Positions 17,348 through 26,422 of a DNA stretch of 64,000 nucleotides are shown one piece after another. The translations under genes and the position numbers were made by a program. The stretch's first letter is position 1, and every line of letters starts with the position of its first letter. Source of the DNA: Rhizobium leguminosarum (lineage in GTDB: Bacteria > Pseudomonadota > Alphaproteobacteria > Rhizobiales > Rhizobiaceae); the NCBI RefSeq assembly GCF_002953715.1, contig NZ_CP025012.1, positions 3,956,001-4,020,000 of the forward strand. The letters run 5' to 3'. Below the pieces are notes generated by a model. It saw nothing but the letters and a program-made list of their open reading frames with translations. It made no database searches and was not told the DNA's origin.

Positions 17348-18430
17348 TCAAGCGGTTGCCGAACGGATTACCCGGCCGGCGGAATCAAACAGATGGCAAC
17401 CGGCGCGCTCGGCAGTCAGCGACACACGATCGCCCGGCCGCACCGCGATATCGCCTTCGGCGCGTACGACGATCGGCTGCTGCTGCGAACCGACTGTCAG
17501 ATAGGTCTCCACGCCCAAACGCTCGACGATGACGACCTCGGCCGAAAAATCACCCTGCCCTTGGGGTGCGAGCTTCAGATGTTCCGGCCGAATGCCGAGC
17601 TTCGCCTCGCCCTGCTGCACGGCGCCATTGCCGTCTGAAAGGTCGATGGAAAGGCCGAGCGGGCTTTCCAGATGCACCTTGCCGCCATCCCGGCGCGTCG
17701 CCGTCATCGGCAGCACGTTCATCTTTGGCGAGCCGATGAAAGTTGCGACAAATTCGTTGTCCGGCTGATGGTAGAGATCCATCGGCGCGCCCTGTTGAGC
17801 GACGACGCCCTTGTTCAGCACGACGATGCGGTCCGCCATCGTCATCGCCTCCACCTGGTCGTGCGTGACGTAGACGACCGTCGCCTTCAGCTCGCGGTGC
17901 AGGCGTTGCAGCTCGGCGCGCATCTGCACGCGCAGCGCCGAATCGAGGTTCGACAGCGGTTCGTCGAACAGGATCAGCGCCGGTTTCTTGATGATGGCGC
18001 GGCCGATCGCCACGCGCTGGCGCTGGCCGCCGGAAAGGGCGGCCGGGCGGCGGTCGAGGTAGTCGGTGAGCTGCAGGATTTCGGCGACACCTTCCACCTG
18101 CCGGCGGATTTCCGCCTCCGGCACCTTCTTCAGGCTGAGCGAGAAGCCAATGTTTTCGGCAACGCTCATATGCGGATAGAGCGCATAGGACTGGAACACC
18201 ATGGCAATGCCGCGCTTGTCGGGCGGCACGTCGTTGATGCGTTTGCCGTTGAGGATAAGGTCGCCGTCATCGATGCCTTCGAGGCCGGCGATCATCCGCA
18301 GCAGCGTGGACTTGCCGCAGCCGGAGGGGCCGACGAAAACCGCGAATTCTCCGTCTTCCACGGTAATGTCGACGCCCTTGATGACCTCGAGCGCGCCGTA
18401 GAATTTGCGAACGTTTCTGAGATTGATCAT
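17348..18430 (-). CDS. Sugar ABC transporter ATP-binding protein (UgpC/MalK/ThuK type)
   Basis: A 360-residue CUT1 ATPase: Walker A GPSGCGKST, Q-loop VFQSYALYPHM, signature LSGGQRQRV, Walker B LILFDEPLSNLD and switch His in VTHDQ, followed by the TOBE regulatory domain (FIGSPKMN onward). It energises the two permeases encoded upstream. It is followed after 18 bp by the ThuA-family gene, so transport and catabolism are made together. Confidence 0.94.
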   Translation of the reverse strand: MINLRNVRKFYGALEVIKGVDITVEDGEFAVFVGPSGCGKSTLLRMIAGLEGIDDGDLILNGKRINDVPPDKRGIAMVFQSYALYPHMSVAENIGFSLSLKKVPEAEIRRQVEGVAEILQLTDYLDRRPAALSGGQRQRVAIGRAIIKKPALILFDEPLSNLDSALRVQMRAELQRLHRELKATVVYVTHDQVEAMTMADRIVVLNKGVVAQQGAPMDLYHQPDNEFVATFIGSPKMNVLPMTATRRDGGKVHLESPLGLSIDLSDGNGAVQQGEAKLGIRPEHLKLAPQGQGDFSAEVVIVERLGVETYLTVGSQQQPIVVRAEGDIAVRPGDRVSLTAERAGCHLFDSAGRVIRSATA

Positions 18431-18449
18431 CTGTTTCTCTTTCTTGATC

Positions 18450-19361
18450 TCAGCCCTTCACGCCGCCCGAAAACGTCTGGACGAGGAAGCGCCGCGCAAA
18501 ACCGAAGGCGACGACGGCGGGCAGCAGATAGATGAATGCCAGCGCGGTCAGCAGGCCGTAATCGATCTCGTTGATGCGCAGGAAGGCGCGGAAGAGACCG
18601 AGCGGCAGCGTCTGCAGCTCCGGCGACGACAGGAGGATCAGCGGCAGCAGGAAATCGCCCCAGGCCGACATGAAGGCGAACAGCCCAGCAGCGGCAAGCC
18701 CCGGCAGCGCCAGCGGGATCAACACCCGGCGGATGCGCTGGATGAGTGTCGCCCCATCCATCAGCGCCGCCTCCTCATAGTCCCTCGGCAGCCCGTCGAA
18801 GAAGGTCTTCATGATCCAGAGCGCCAACGGCAATTGCATCGTCGCCAGCACCAGGATCAACCCGAGATAACCGTCGATGAAGCCGGTCCAGCGCATGATG
18901 TCGCGGGCATAGCTGCCGAAGATCGGTCTGAGCACCGCCGCTTCCGCATTGTTCAGCGTCAGCAGGAATTTGTAGAGCGGCACGACGAGCGCCGTCGGCG
19001 GCAGCACACGGATGAGCAGGATCGCGTAGAGGAAGGGCAGCTTCCACCAGGCCCGGGTGCGCGACAGTGCATAACCGCCGAGCCCCGAAAGCACCATGAC
19101 GAGCAGCGTCGCGCTAGCGACCACGAAGAGCGAATTGAACAGCCACTTCGCCCCGTCCTCCTTGGTGAAGACCCTGATATAATTGGCGAAAGTCCACTGC
19201 TCCGGCCAATGCAGGAAGAGCTGGGCATTGCCGTCGAGCGAGGCGAGCAGCACCCAGAAGAAAGGCACCGCGCAGAAGATCGAGATCAGCGACAGCGTCG
19301 CATAGGCGATGAGGTCGGAGCGACCCTTGTTTGCAGTTTCACTTGGGGAAACGACGGCCAT
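18450..19361 (-). CDS. Sugar ABC transporter permease, MalG type
   Basis: A 303-residue inner-membrane permease with six predicted helices and the ATPase-contact EAA loop (EEAALMDGATLIQRIRRVLIPLALP, here EEAALMDGA...PLALP). The GGAGG site for this gene sits inside the last codons of the preceding MalF-type gene; stop and start are one base apart. Pairs with the MalF-type subunit to form the channel. Confidence 0.93.
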   Translation of the reverse strand: MAVVSPSETANKGRSDLIAYATLSLISIFCAVPFFWVLLASLDGNAQLFLHWPEQWTFANYIRVFTKEDGAKWLFNSLFVVASATLLVMVLSGLGGYALSRTRAWWKLPFLYAILLIRVLPPTALVVPLYKFLLTLNNAEAAVLRPIFGSYARDIMRWTGFIDGYLGLILVLATMQLPLALWIMKTFFDGLPRDYEEAALMDGATLIQRIRRVLIPLALPGLAAAGLFAFMSAWGDFLLPLILLSSPELQTLPLGLFRAFLRINEIDYGLLTALAFIYLLPAVVAFGFARRFLVQTFSGGVKG

Positions 19362-19362
19362 G

Positions 19363-20250
19363 TCAGACCTCCACCTTCATGGCCCGGACATAGGCGATAC
19401 CTAATATCAGCGAGATGACGAGCGCGACGACGGCGACCGCGGCACCATAACCCAGCTGGAACGACGTAAAGGACTGGTTGTAGATATAGATGCTGACCAC
19501 CTCGGTCGCCCCGCCCGGTCCGCCGCGCGTCAGCGCATAGACGAGGCCGAAGACGGCGATGGTGGAGACGGCGGAGATCAACATATAGAGCAGGATCGTC
19601 GGCATCATCAGCGGCAGGGTGATGCGGCGGAACATCTGCGATGGGGTGGCGCCGTCCATGCGCGCTGCCTCATAGATCTCCGCCGGAATGGTACTGAGGC
19701 CGGCCGTTAGCAGGATCATCGCCGTGGCGATGCCGCGCCAGGTGTTGACGACGATGATCATCGACAGCGGGAAGACCTGCAGCCAGTCGGCCGGCGTGAT
19801 GCCGAAAAAACTGACGATGCGGCTGAGTGTGGCATTGTCGCCGCCCGCCAGCATCGAGATCCACATGAAACCGGCGACGACTTCAGGGGCTGCATTCGGC
19901 AACAGGATGATCGACGAAAACACCCGCCGAAAGCGGATCGGCCGGCGCAACGCAATTGCCGAGATCAGGCCGAGCACGAACTGGCCGATCACCGCCGAAC
20001 CGATGACGAAGACGAAGGTGACGAACAGCGAATTCCAGAACTTCGCGTCGTTGAAGAGCCGCGTGTAATTCCTGAAACCAACGAAACGGGGCCGAAGGGC
20101 CGCGGCCCCGGTCAGCGCCTCATTGGTGAAGCTCAGATAGATCGAATAGAGGGCCGGATAGATGACGAAGGCCAGAAGCAGCACCAGCGAGGGCAGCAGG
20201 ATCAGCAGCCATTGCCGCTCGGCGCGCTTTTCATGAGAGTTTCGGGCCAT
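19363..20250 (-). CDS. Sugar ABC transporter permease, MalF type
   Basis: A 295-residue CUT1 permease with six hydrophobic segments and an EAA loop (YEAARMDGATPSQMFRRI). The short periplasmic part, without the large P2 domain of E. coli MalF, is usual for rhizobial members. It lies between the binding-protein gene and the MalG-type permease gene. Confidence 0.93.
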   Translation of the reverse strand: MARNSHEKRAERQWLLILLPSLVLLLAFVIYPALYSIYLSFTNEALTGAAALRPRFVGFRNYTRLFNDAKFWNSLFVTFVFVIGSAVIGQFVLGLISAIALRRPIRFRRVFSSIILLPNAAPEVVAGFMWISMLAGGDNATLSRIVSFFGITPADWLQVFPLSMIIVVNTWRGIATAMILLTAGLSTIPAEIYEAARMDGATPSQMFRRITLPLMMPTILLYMLISAVSTIAVFGLVYALTRGGPGGATEVVSIYIYNQSFTSFQLGYGAAVAVVALVISLILGIAYVRAMKVEV

Positions 20251-20302
20251 GGAAGCTCACAAACCTTATCGATGGAACCGGCTTATCGAATGAAAGCGGG
20301 AA

Positions 20303-20325
20303 GACGCGGGCGTTGGCGCCGCGTC
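20303..20325 (-). other. Intercistronic hairpin after the binding-protein gene
   Basis: Arms GACGCGG (20303-20309) and CCGCGTC (20319-20325) with a nine-base loop, between the binding-protein stop (20357) and the MalF-type start (20250). No U-run. Same relative place as the hairpins at 6846 and 29519; the weakest of the three. Confidence 0.45.
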
Positions 20326-20356
20326 CCCGTCGTGGCGGAAGAGAGGGTGCCGGAGC

Positions 20357-21649
20357 TTACTTGACCATGTCGTCGCCGAGCGTTTCCTTGACGTAGTCGA
20401 CAAGGATCTTCTGGGCGCCGGCGGCATCGGTTTCCTTGCGGAGCAGCGCTTCGGTGGCCCGCGCGACCCCTTCCGAGACCGTACCAAATCCGGAGGCCTG
20501 CTTCAGGAACACGCCGTTCCCGGCCGCGGCATGGATCGGAACCAGTTCCGTCAGCTTCTGGAACTCGGCATTGCCAGCCGCATCCTTGCTGGCCGGGATG
20601 TTGCCGATGCGGGCGGCGTAGGAAACCTGAGTCTCAATCGAGCCGATCTCCATCAGCGCCTTGATCGCCAGCTCGGTATTGGCCGACTTGGAATTGACGG
20701 CCCACGGCGCAGCGAGATTGGCCAGCACATACTGGCCGCTGCTCTGGCCGGGAACCGTCCAGGTGCCGACCACCTTCGTCACGTCAGGGATCGGGTTCTT
20801 GCTTTCGCGACCCCAGTCGAAAATATAGCACCAGGAGCCGCAGGTGGTCGCGGCGAGCTTGCCTTCCGGGAACATCTGGTACTTCGGCACGACCCAGGGC
20901 TCGGGTCCGAGCAACGGCTGCGTCGGCATCAGATCCTTGTCGATCAGTTCCTTGTAGACGTTGAAGACATCCTTGATGCCTTCGCCATTCAGATCGAGCT
21001 TGCCGTCGGCATCGACGAGCTGCGGCGTCTTGGAACCGACGAGCAGATGCTGGAAACCTTCGTCGAAGGCGCCGCTTCCCCAGGAAACGCCGGCCGGAAA
21101 GAGCAGGCCGTAGGCGCCGGTCTTCTGCTTGATCTCGGCCGCGCGGTCGAGAAGTTCCTGCCAGGTCTTCGGCTGTTCGGTCGAGATGGCGGCTTTTTCG
21201 AGAACGTCCTTGCGGTAATAGATTTCCTGAATGCCGAGCATGAACGGCATCACATAGGTTTCTCCATCCGGGCTGACGGCAAGCTCCTTGGCGACGTCAT
21301 AGAGGTTGGCGTAGCCGTCCCAGGCCTTGAACTCCTTGGTAACAGGCGCGAGGTAACCGGCTTCCACCATGTCGGCGACCGCAGCCGTCGTCGGGATGGA
21401 GAACAGGTCGGGCGCGTTGCCGGCGCCGAGCTCGGTCAGGAGTTTCGTCAGGTAGTCCTTGTCGGGCGCCGGATATTCGATGACCTCGACGGTGACGCCA
21501 TATTTCTTTTCGATCCGCTCGACCGTCGACTTCATCGCGTCGATGCCGGCCTGACCATGATTTGCAATTCGGATTGTTTCTGCCTGTGCCAGCGTCGAAA
21601 CCGCGCTCAGCAGAATGGCGCATAGGCCGCCAAGAACCATTTTCTTCAA
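20357..21649 (-). CDS. Extracellular sugar-binding protein of the thu-like transporter
   Basis: A 430-residue periplasmic CUT1 receptor. I chose the TTG at 21649 because GGGAGG lies seven bases before it and the product then starts MKKMVLGGL with a clean signal peptide cut after AQA. The mature protein (ETIRIANHGQAGIDAM) has the type 1 binding-protein layout, including the APDLFSIPTT pocket strand and YAARIGNIPASKDA near the C-terminus. It leads the leftward operon receptor, MalF, MalG, ATPase, ThuA. The order matches thuEFGKA, which suggests a disaccharide or glycoside substrate; no direct evidence for trehalose. Confidence 0.9.
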   Translation of the reverse strand: MKKMVLGGLCAILLSAVSTLAQAETIRIANHGQAGIDAMKSTVERIEKKYGVTVEVIEYPAPDKDYLTKLLTELGAGNAPDLFSIPTTAAVADMVEAGYLAPVTKEFKAWDGYANLYDVAKELAVSPDGETYVMPFMLGIQEIYYRKDVLEKAAISTEQPKTWQELLDRAAEIKQKTGAYGLLFPAGVSWGSGAFDEGFQHLLVGSKTPQLVDADGKLDLNGEGIKDVFNVYKELIDKDLMPTQPLLGPEPWVVPKYQMFPEGKLAATTCGSWCYIFDWGRESKNPIPDVTKVVGTWTVPGQSSGQYVLANLAAPWAVNSKSANTELAIKALMEIGSIETQVSYAARIGNIPASKDAAGNAEFQKLTELVPIHAAAGNGVFLKQASGFGTVSEGVARATEALLRKETDAAGAQKILVDYVKETLGDDMVK

Positions 21650-21703
21650 CGGAAGTCCTCCCTTTTGTAGAGACACGGCGCCCTCCAGCACCGGTCGTGA
21701 AAA

Positions 21704-21830
21704 TGTACACGCATTCCGAATGCTGACAAGACGGTTTTTGAAAAGATTCGATAGTGAGCTTTAATATACTGATATTACTTATTTATTTAGATATTGCCAT
21801 CGCCATACCGTTTGTGTAATCGTGTGCACA
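21704..21830. promoter_or_regulatory. Divergent control region with two similar CGTGTrCA sites
   Basis: The AT-rich spacer between the divergent receptor and dehydrogenase genes has two related sites: TGTACACG (21704-21711, CGTGTACA on the other strand) near the receptor gene and CGTGTGCACA (21821-21830, holding the palindrome TGTGCACA) near the dehydrogenase. Two copies flanking a divergent promoter fit an operator pair for the LacI-type regulator encoded at 22869. Inference only. Confidence 0.4.
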
Positions 21831-21851
21831 ATGTATTCAGGGAGGAATTTC

Positions 21852-22859
21852 ATGTCTGAGAAATTGCGCCTCGGCGTCATCGGCGCTGGCTTGAAGGCGG
21901 CGGAATATGCCGAGAGCTGGGTCAAGATGCCGGAGATCGAATTCGCTGCTCTCGCCGACACCACGGCGGCGTCGCGCCAGCGCCTGATCGACGTCTGCCT
22001 CGCCGCCGGCGCACCAGAACCGAGGAGCTTCGAGGATTATCGCCAGATGCTCGCGGAATGCCGGGGCGAACTCGACATCGTCTACGTCTCCACCCCGCAT
22101 GCCTTCCATGCCGAGCAGGCAACCGCCGTGGCCGAGGCCGGCCTCGACCTCTTCCTGGAAAAGCCGATGGTGACGACAGTCACTGAAGCCGAGAGGCTGA
22201 TCGCCGCGCAGAAAAAGAGCGGCGTCACCATCGTCACCGCCTTCCAGGGCGGCCTGTCGCCGCTGGTGCTCGACACACGCCGGCGGGCCCTCGCCGGCGA
22301 ATTCGGCGAGCTGATCGCCATATCGGGCATGATCTGGGAAAGCTGGTCGTCCAATTATGACGGCCACTGGAAGCAGCAGCCTGATATCTCCGGCGGCGGC
22401 TTCATGTTCGATACCGGCGCCCACATGATGAACACCGTCTGCCTGCTCGCCAATTCGGATTTCGACAGTGTGTCGGCCTACATGAACAACCACGGCAGAC
22501 AGGTCGATATCGCCACCGCCGTCTCCGCCCGGCTGAAAAACGGCGCGCTGGCGACATTGACGGCCGCCGGCGAAGGCCCTCCGGGCTGCGCCTCCCACAT
22601 CACCTTCTTCTATTCAAAGGCGATCGTGCGCATCGACGCCTGGGGCGGCTGGCGCGAGATCAGTGTCGGGCGCACTGCCGAGCCGCGCGAGGAAGCCGAG
22701 ATTCTCGGCAATCCGATGAAGAATTTCCTCGCCATTCGCGAGGGAAAGATGGAAAACTCCGGCTCCGTTGAAATGGGCATCAGATTCGCTAGGCTATGGG
22801 ATGCAATCAAGGAATCGGCAGCGGCCGACGGCGCTTCCGTCAGGATCGTCGCCCGATAG
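21852..22859 (+). CDS. Gfo/Idh/MocA family oxidoreductase (ThuB-like position)
   Basis: A 335-residue NAD(P)-dependent sugar dehydrogenase. The Rossmann motif is GVIGAGLKA near the start, the family EKP motif follows (FLEKPMVTT), and a C-terminal alpha/beta domain with GGFMFDTGAHMMNT carries the catalytic Asp-x-x-x-His pattern. The ATG at 21852 follows GGGAGGAA; an earlier in-frame ATG lacks a site. It is divergent from the thu-like transporter operon and 10 bp ahead of a LacI regulator. Relatives oxidise C3 of glucosides or C2 of inositols. Confidence 0.9.
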   Translation: MSEKLRLGVIGAGLKAAEYAESWVKMPEIEFAALADTTAASRQRLIDVCLAAGAPEPRSFEDYRQMLAECRGELDIVYVSTPHAFHAEQATAVAEAGLDLFLEKPMVTTVTEAERLIAAQKKSGVTIVTAFQGGLSPLVLDTRRRALAGEFGELIAISGMIWESWSSNYDGHWKQQPDISGGGFMFDTGAHMMNTVCLLANSDFDSVSAYMNNHGRQVDIATAVSARLKNGALATLTAAGEGPPGCASHITFFYSKAIVRIDAWGGWREISVGRTAEPREEAEILGNPMKNFLAIREGKMENSGSVEMGIRFARLWDAIKESAAADGASVRIVAR

Positions 22860-22868
22860 GCGCTGAAG

Positions 22869-23867
22869 ATGAGCGGTATGAGTAGACGGCGGATCACCTC
22901 GAAGGAACTGGCGAAACTCGCCGGCGTCTCCTCCGCCACCATTTCCCGCGCCTTCTCGCCGGATTCACGCATCGGCAGCGCGACGCGCGACCGCATCCTT
23001 GCCGTCGCCCGTGAACATGGCTACCAGCCGAACGCGATCGCCCGCTCACTGAACAACCAGCGCTCGCGCCTCGTCGCCCTGGTCGTCAACGCGATCGGCA
23101 ACCCTTGCGAGGCTGAGGAACAACAGCTTCTCGTCCACCGCCTACAAGCGAGACAATTGCTGCCGATCATCCTCTGCTGCGCCGATCATTCCGACCGGCT
23201 GCAATTGATGCGCCTTGCCTCCACCTATCAGGTCGATCACGTCGTCGTCTTCTCCGACATGGTGTCGATGCAAGATGCCGTTGATATCTTCCACACGACG
23301 AAACCGATCATCGTCTCCTTCGAGCCGCTCGACAACGAAAACGTCTCCAGCATCCGCATCGACGGCGCTGAGGCCGCCGACGAGATCATCGGCAAGATCG
23401 TTCGCGACGGCAAAAAGCGTTTCGCCTACCTCTCCGGCACCAATTCCAGCTGGATCGACAAGCTCAGGCGCAAATGGTTCGCCGATGCGCTGACCAAGCG
23501 CGGCCTCGCCTTCGAGGCGCAGGCCTTCGGCGACTACTCCTATGATTCCGGCTTCAAGGAAGCCGTGCTCCTGCTGCACCGTGACAAGGTCGACGCCATC
23601 ATCTGTGGCAACGATGTCATGGCGATCGGCGCACGCGATGCAGCCCGCCGGGTGCTCGGCAAGAACACGCCGGATGATATCGCCATCGTCGGCCAGGACG
23701 GCATTGCCATGGCCGCCTGGGATTGCAACGACCTCACCACGCTGAGCCTCGACCACGTCGCCTTCATCGATGCCGTCGTCGAATTGATCGAACGGCATGA
23801 CGCCGAGATCGAAGGCCCGCACAGCATCACGCTCACCTGCACCGCCCGCTGGGGCTCGACCGCCTGA
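22869..23867 (+). CDS. LacI family transcriptional regulator
   Basis: A 332-residue LacI/GalR regulator: HTH SKELAKLAGVSSATISRAFS at residues 10-30, then the sugar-sensing domain with DNDVMA-like GNDVMAIGARDA and an effector-site TLSLDHV. It follows the Gfo/Idh/MocA gene by nine bases, so the two are one transcript, and precedes the GH2 glycosidase across a RIME-like repeat. It most likely controls the divergent promoter at 21.7-21.85 kb. Confidence 0.91.
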   Translation: MSGMSRRRITSKELAKLAGVSSATISRAFSPDSRIGSATRDRILAVAREHGYQPNAIARSLNNQRSRLVALVVNAIGNPCEAEEQQLLVHRLQARQLLPIILCCADHSDRLQLMRLASTYQVDHVVVFSDMVSMQDAVDIFHTTKPIIVSFEPLDNENVSSIRIDGAEAADEIIGKIVRDGKKRFAYLSGTNSSWIDKLRRKWFADALTKRGLAFEAQAFGDYSYDSGFKEAVLLLHRDKVDAIICGNDVMAIGARDAARRVLGKNTPDDIAIVGQDGIAMAAWDCNDLTTLSLDHVAFIDAVVELIERHDAEIEGPHSITLTCTARWGSTA

Positions 23868-23967
23868 TGCATGTCGCCTGGAAGTGTACAGCGGTTCCGG
23901 GGTGACGACATGCATGAAAAAAGCTAAAGCGCGTCGCATGAATCAAGTTCGCTGTGACGTGCTTTAG
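23867..23967. repeat. RIME-type element with two palindromes (second family)
   Basis: First palindrome has outer arms ATGCATGTCG (23867-23876) / CGACATGCAT (23906-23915); the second runs from CTAAAGC (23924) to GCTTTAG (23967). It begins in the last base of the LacI stop codon. Sequence differs from the elements at 10 and 26 kb, so it belongs to a second family. Confidence 0.65.
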
Positions 23968-24070
23968 CGGCTCGCTCATCCATTGCATCGAGGAGGAATA
24001 CCGATGATCAGATTTTCACGCGCCGAGAGGTGCCGCAATGTCCCTGATGCCGTAATCTGGAGAGCCTGAA

Positions 24071-26314
24071 ATGCGTTCCGTCGTTTCCTTCAATGAAGGC
24101 TGGAGTTTCCACGAGGGCTTCGGCCAGCGCTTGCTCGAAACTTTCGATGCCGCCAAGTCGGTCAGCCTGCCGCATACCGCTGTCGAACTGCCCTTCAGCT
24201 ATTTCGACGAGACCAGCTATCAGCGCGCCTTCACCTATCAGAAGGTGCTGCGCTGGCTGCCGGAATTCGAGGGCCGCGAAGTTTCGCTCGTCTTCGACGC
24301 CGCCATGGCCGACAGCGTCGTCTATCTGAACGGCGAGGAAATCATTGCCCATAAGGACGGCTACACCCCATTTGAGGCCCGCCTCACCGGCAAGCTGGTC
24401 AAGGGCGAGAACCTCGTCACCGTCAAGATCGACGGCAGCGAAAACCCCGACATTCCGCCTTTCGGCGGCCGTATCGACTATCTGACCTATGCTGGCATCT
24501 ACCGCGATGTCTGGCTGAAGGTCACCGACCCGGTCTCGATCCGCAATCTCAAGATCGAAACCACAGACGTTCTCGGCCCGGAGAAATCGGCGACCATACG
24601 CGTCGATATCGCCAATCCCGAGGGCCGCAGCTTCTCGGCGACGGTCACCGCAACGCTGAAACAGGCCGACGGTACGGTGGTCGCCACCGCCGCCACTGAA
24701 ACGATCGGCAGCCGCACCACGCTCTCCTTTGGCGGCCTCACCGGCATCGCCCTCTGGGACATCACCGATCCCACGCTCTATGACGTCACCGTCGAAATCA
24801 GGACCGAACACGGCTCCGACCGTGTCTCGACCAGGTTCGGCTTCCGCACCGCCGAATTCACGCCGGAAGGTTTCCTCCTCAACGGCAAGCCATTGAAGCT
24901 GCGCGGCCTCAACCGCCACCAGGCCTTCCCCTATGTCGGTTATGCCGCCGGCCGCTCCGCCCAGGAGCGTGACGCCGACATCATGAAGACGGTGCTGAAG
25001 TGCAATATCGTCCGCACCTCGCATTATCCGCAGTCGAAATGGTTCCTCGACCGATGCGACACGATCGGTCTGCTGGTCTTCGAAGAGATCCCGGGCTGGC
25101 AGCATATCGGCGATGCCGACTGGCAGCAGGAATCGATCGAGAACGTCCGCCGCATGATCGAGCGCGACTGGAACCACCCCTCGATCATCATCTGGGGCGT
25201 GCGCATCAACGAATCGCAGGATAATCACGATTTCTACGCCGAGACCAATCGCCTCGCCCGTGAACTCGACAGCACCCGCCAGACCGGCGGCGTGCGTTAT
25301 CTCACCGAGAGCGAGCTGCTCGAAGACGTCTACACGATGAACGACTTCATCCTCGGCAATGAGGAACTGCCGGGCGCCAACCGCCCGCGCACCGCGCTGC
25401 GCGCCCAGCAGGAAAATACCGGACTGTCGCACAAGGTGCCGTACCTCATCACCGAGTTCAACGGCCACATGCACCCGACGAAGATTTATGACCAGGAGCA
25501 GCGCCAGGCCGAGCATGTGCGCCGTCACCTGGAAGTGCTGAATGCCGCCTATGGCGATCCTGATATCTCCGGCGCCATCGGCTGGTGCATGTTCGATTAC
25601 AACACCCACAAGGATTTCGGCTCCGGCGACCGCATCTGCTATCACGGCGTCATGGACATGTTCCGCGAGCCGAAATTCGCGGCCTATGCCTATATCAGCC
25701 AGTGCGACCCTTCCGAGGAGATCGTCATGAAGCCGGCGACCTTCTGGGCGCGCGGCGAACGCAATATCGGCGGCGTGCTGCCGCTGATCATCCTGACCAA
25801 CTGCGACGAGGTGGAGCTGCGATATGGCGCGCTCAGCAAGCGCATCGGTCCAGACCGCGAGAACTACCCGCATCTGCCGCATCCCCCCGTCGTTCTTGAC
25901 CATCGGCACTTCACTGCCGATGAGCTCGGCACCTGGGGTCTCGAATGGATCGACGGCACCTTCACCGGTTATATCGGCGGCGAGCCGGTGGCCAGCCTGA
26001 CGCTGGCGGCCGATCCGCTGCCGACAACGCTGGAAGTGGTTGCCGATAGCCCCACGCTGAAAGCTCGCGAACGTGACAGCACGCGCGTCATCATCCGCGC
26101 CCTCGACCAGCGCGGCCAGCGCCTGCCTTTCATGAACGACAGCATTTCGCTGAAGGTGCACGGCCCGGCAAGGATCGTCGGCCCGAGCAATGTGCCGCTG
26201 CAGGGCGGCACCGCCGGCTTCTGGCTGGAGGCGACGGGGTTCACTGGCGAAATCACCGTCGAAGCGGTTTCGACGCGTTTCGCGCCGGTGTCGCTCAGCG
26301 TGACAGCTGCCTAG
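24071..26314 (+). CDS. Glycoside hydrolase family 2 (beta-galactosidase/beta-glucuronidase type)
   Basis: A 747-residue retaining beta-glycosidase. Domains: jelly-roll sugar-binding domain (about 1-165, with LPHTAVE and GIYRDVWL), Ig-like domain (about 170-275), TIM barrel (about 280-570), and extra beta domains to the end. The acid/base is Glu381 after Asn380 (INESQDN) and the nucleophile is Glu462 (LITEFNG). No signal peptide, so it acts on imported glycosides. It follows the thu-like locus and probably cleaves what that transporter brings in; a beta-linked galactoside, glucoside or glucuronide is possible. Confidence 0.9.
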   Translation: MRSVVSFNEGWSFHEGFGQRLLETFDAAKSVSLPHTAVELPFSYFDETSYQRAFTYQKVLRWLPEFEGREVSLVFDAAMADSVVYLNGEEIIAHKDGYTPFEARLTGKLVKGENLVTVKIDGSENPDIPPFGGRIDYLTYAGIYRDVWLKVTDPVSIRNLKIETTDVLGPEKSATIRVDIANPEGRSFSATVTATLKQADGTVVATAATETIGSRTTLSFGGLTGIALWDITDPTLYDVTVEIRTEHGSDRVSTRFGFRTAEFTPEGFLLNGKPLKLRGLNRHQAFPYVGYAAGRSAQERDADIMKTVLKCNIVRTSHYPQSKWFLDRCDTIGLLVFEEIPGWQHIGDADWQQESIENVRRMIERDWNHPSIIIWGVRINESQDNHDFYAETNRLARELDSTRQTGGVRYLTESELLEDVYTMNDFILGNEELPGANRPRTALRAQQENTGLSHKVPYLITEFNGHMHPTKIYDQEQRQAEHVRRHLEVLNAAYGDPDISGAIGWCMFDYNTHKDFGSGDRICYHGVMDMFREPKFAAYAYISQCDPSEEIVMKPATFWARGERNIGGVLPLIILTNCDEVELRYGALSKRIGPDRENYPHLPHPPVVLDHRHFTADELGTWGLEWIDGTFTGYIGGEPVASLTLAADPLPTTLEVVADSPTLKARERDSTRVIIRALDQRGQRLPFMNDSISLKVHGPARIVGPSNVPLQGGTAGFWLEATGFTGEITVEAVSTRFAPVSLSVTAA

Positions 26315-26416
26315 CGCATAACCCCGAAAATCGAAATCGATTTTCGGAAAGGATTATGTGCAAATTCAAAGTGTTAGAGCGCCCCTAGCGCGTCTTATAG
26401 ACGCGCGGCACTCTAA
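26314..26416. repeat. RIME1-like element, complete copy
   Basis: 103 bp with two palindromes. First: GCGCATAA ... CCGAAAATCG / CGATTTTCGG ... ATTATGTGC. Second: TTAGAG (26374) ... GCGCGTC / GACGCGC ... CTCTAA (26411-26416). It starts inside the GH2 stop codon region and ends seven bases before the converging ATPase stop, so it fills the whole convergent spacer. Confidence 0.8.
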
Positions 26417-26422
26417 TGACTG

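Noticed and set aside
24008..26161. Long open frame (717 codons) on the minus strand
   Set aside because: It is antisense to the GH2 gene, whose domains and catalytic glutamates are clear; the frame is a by-product of high GC codon use.
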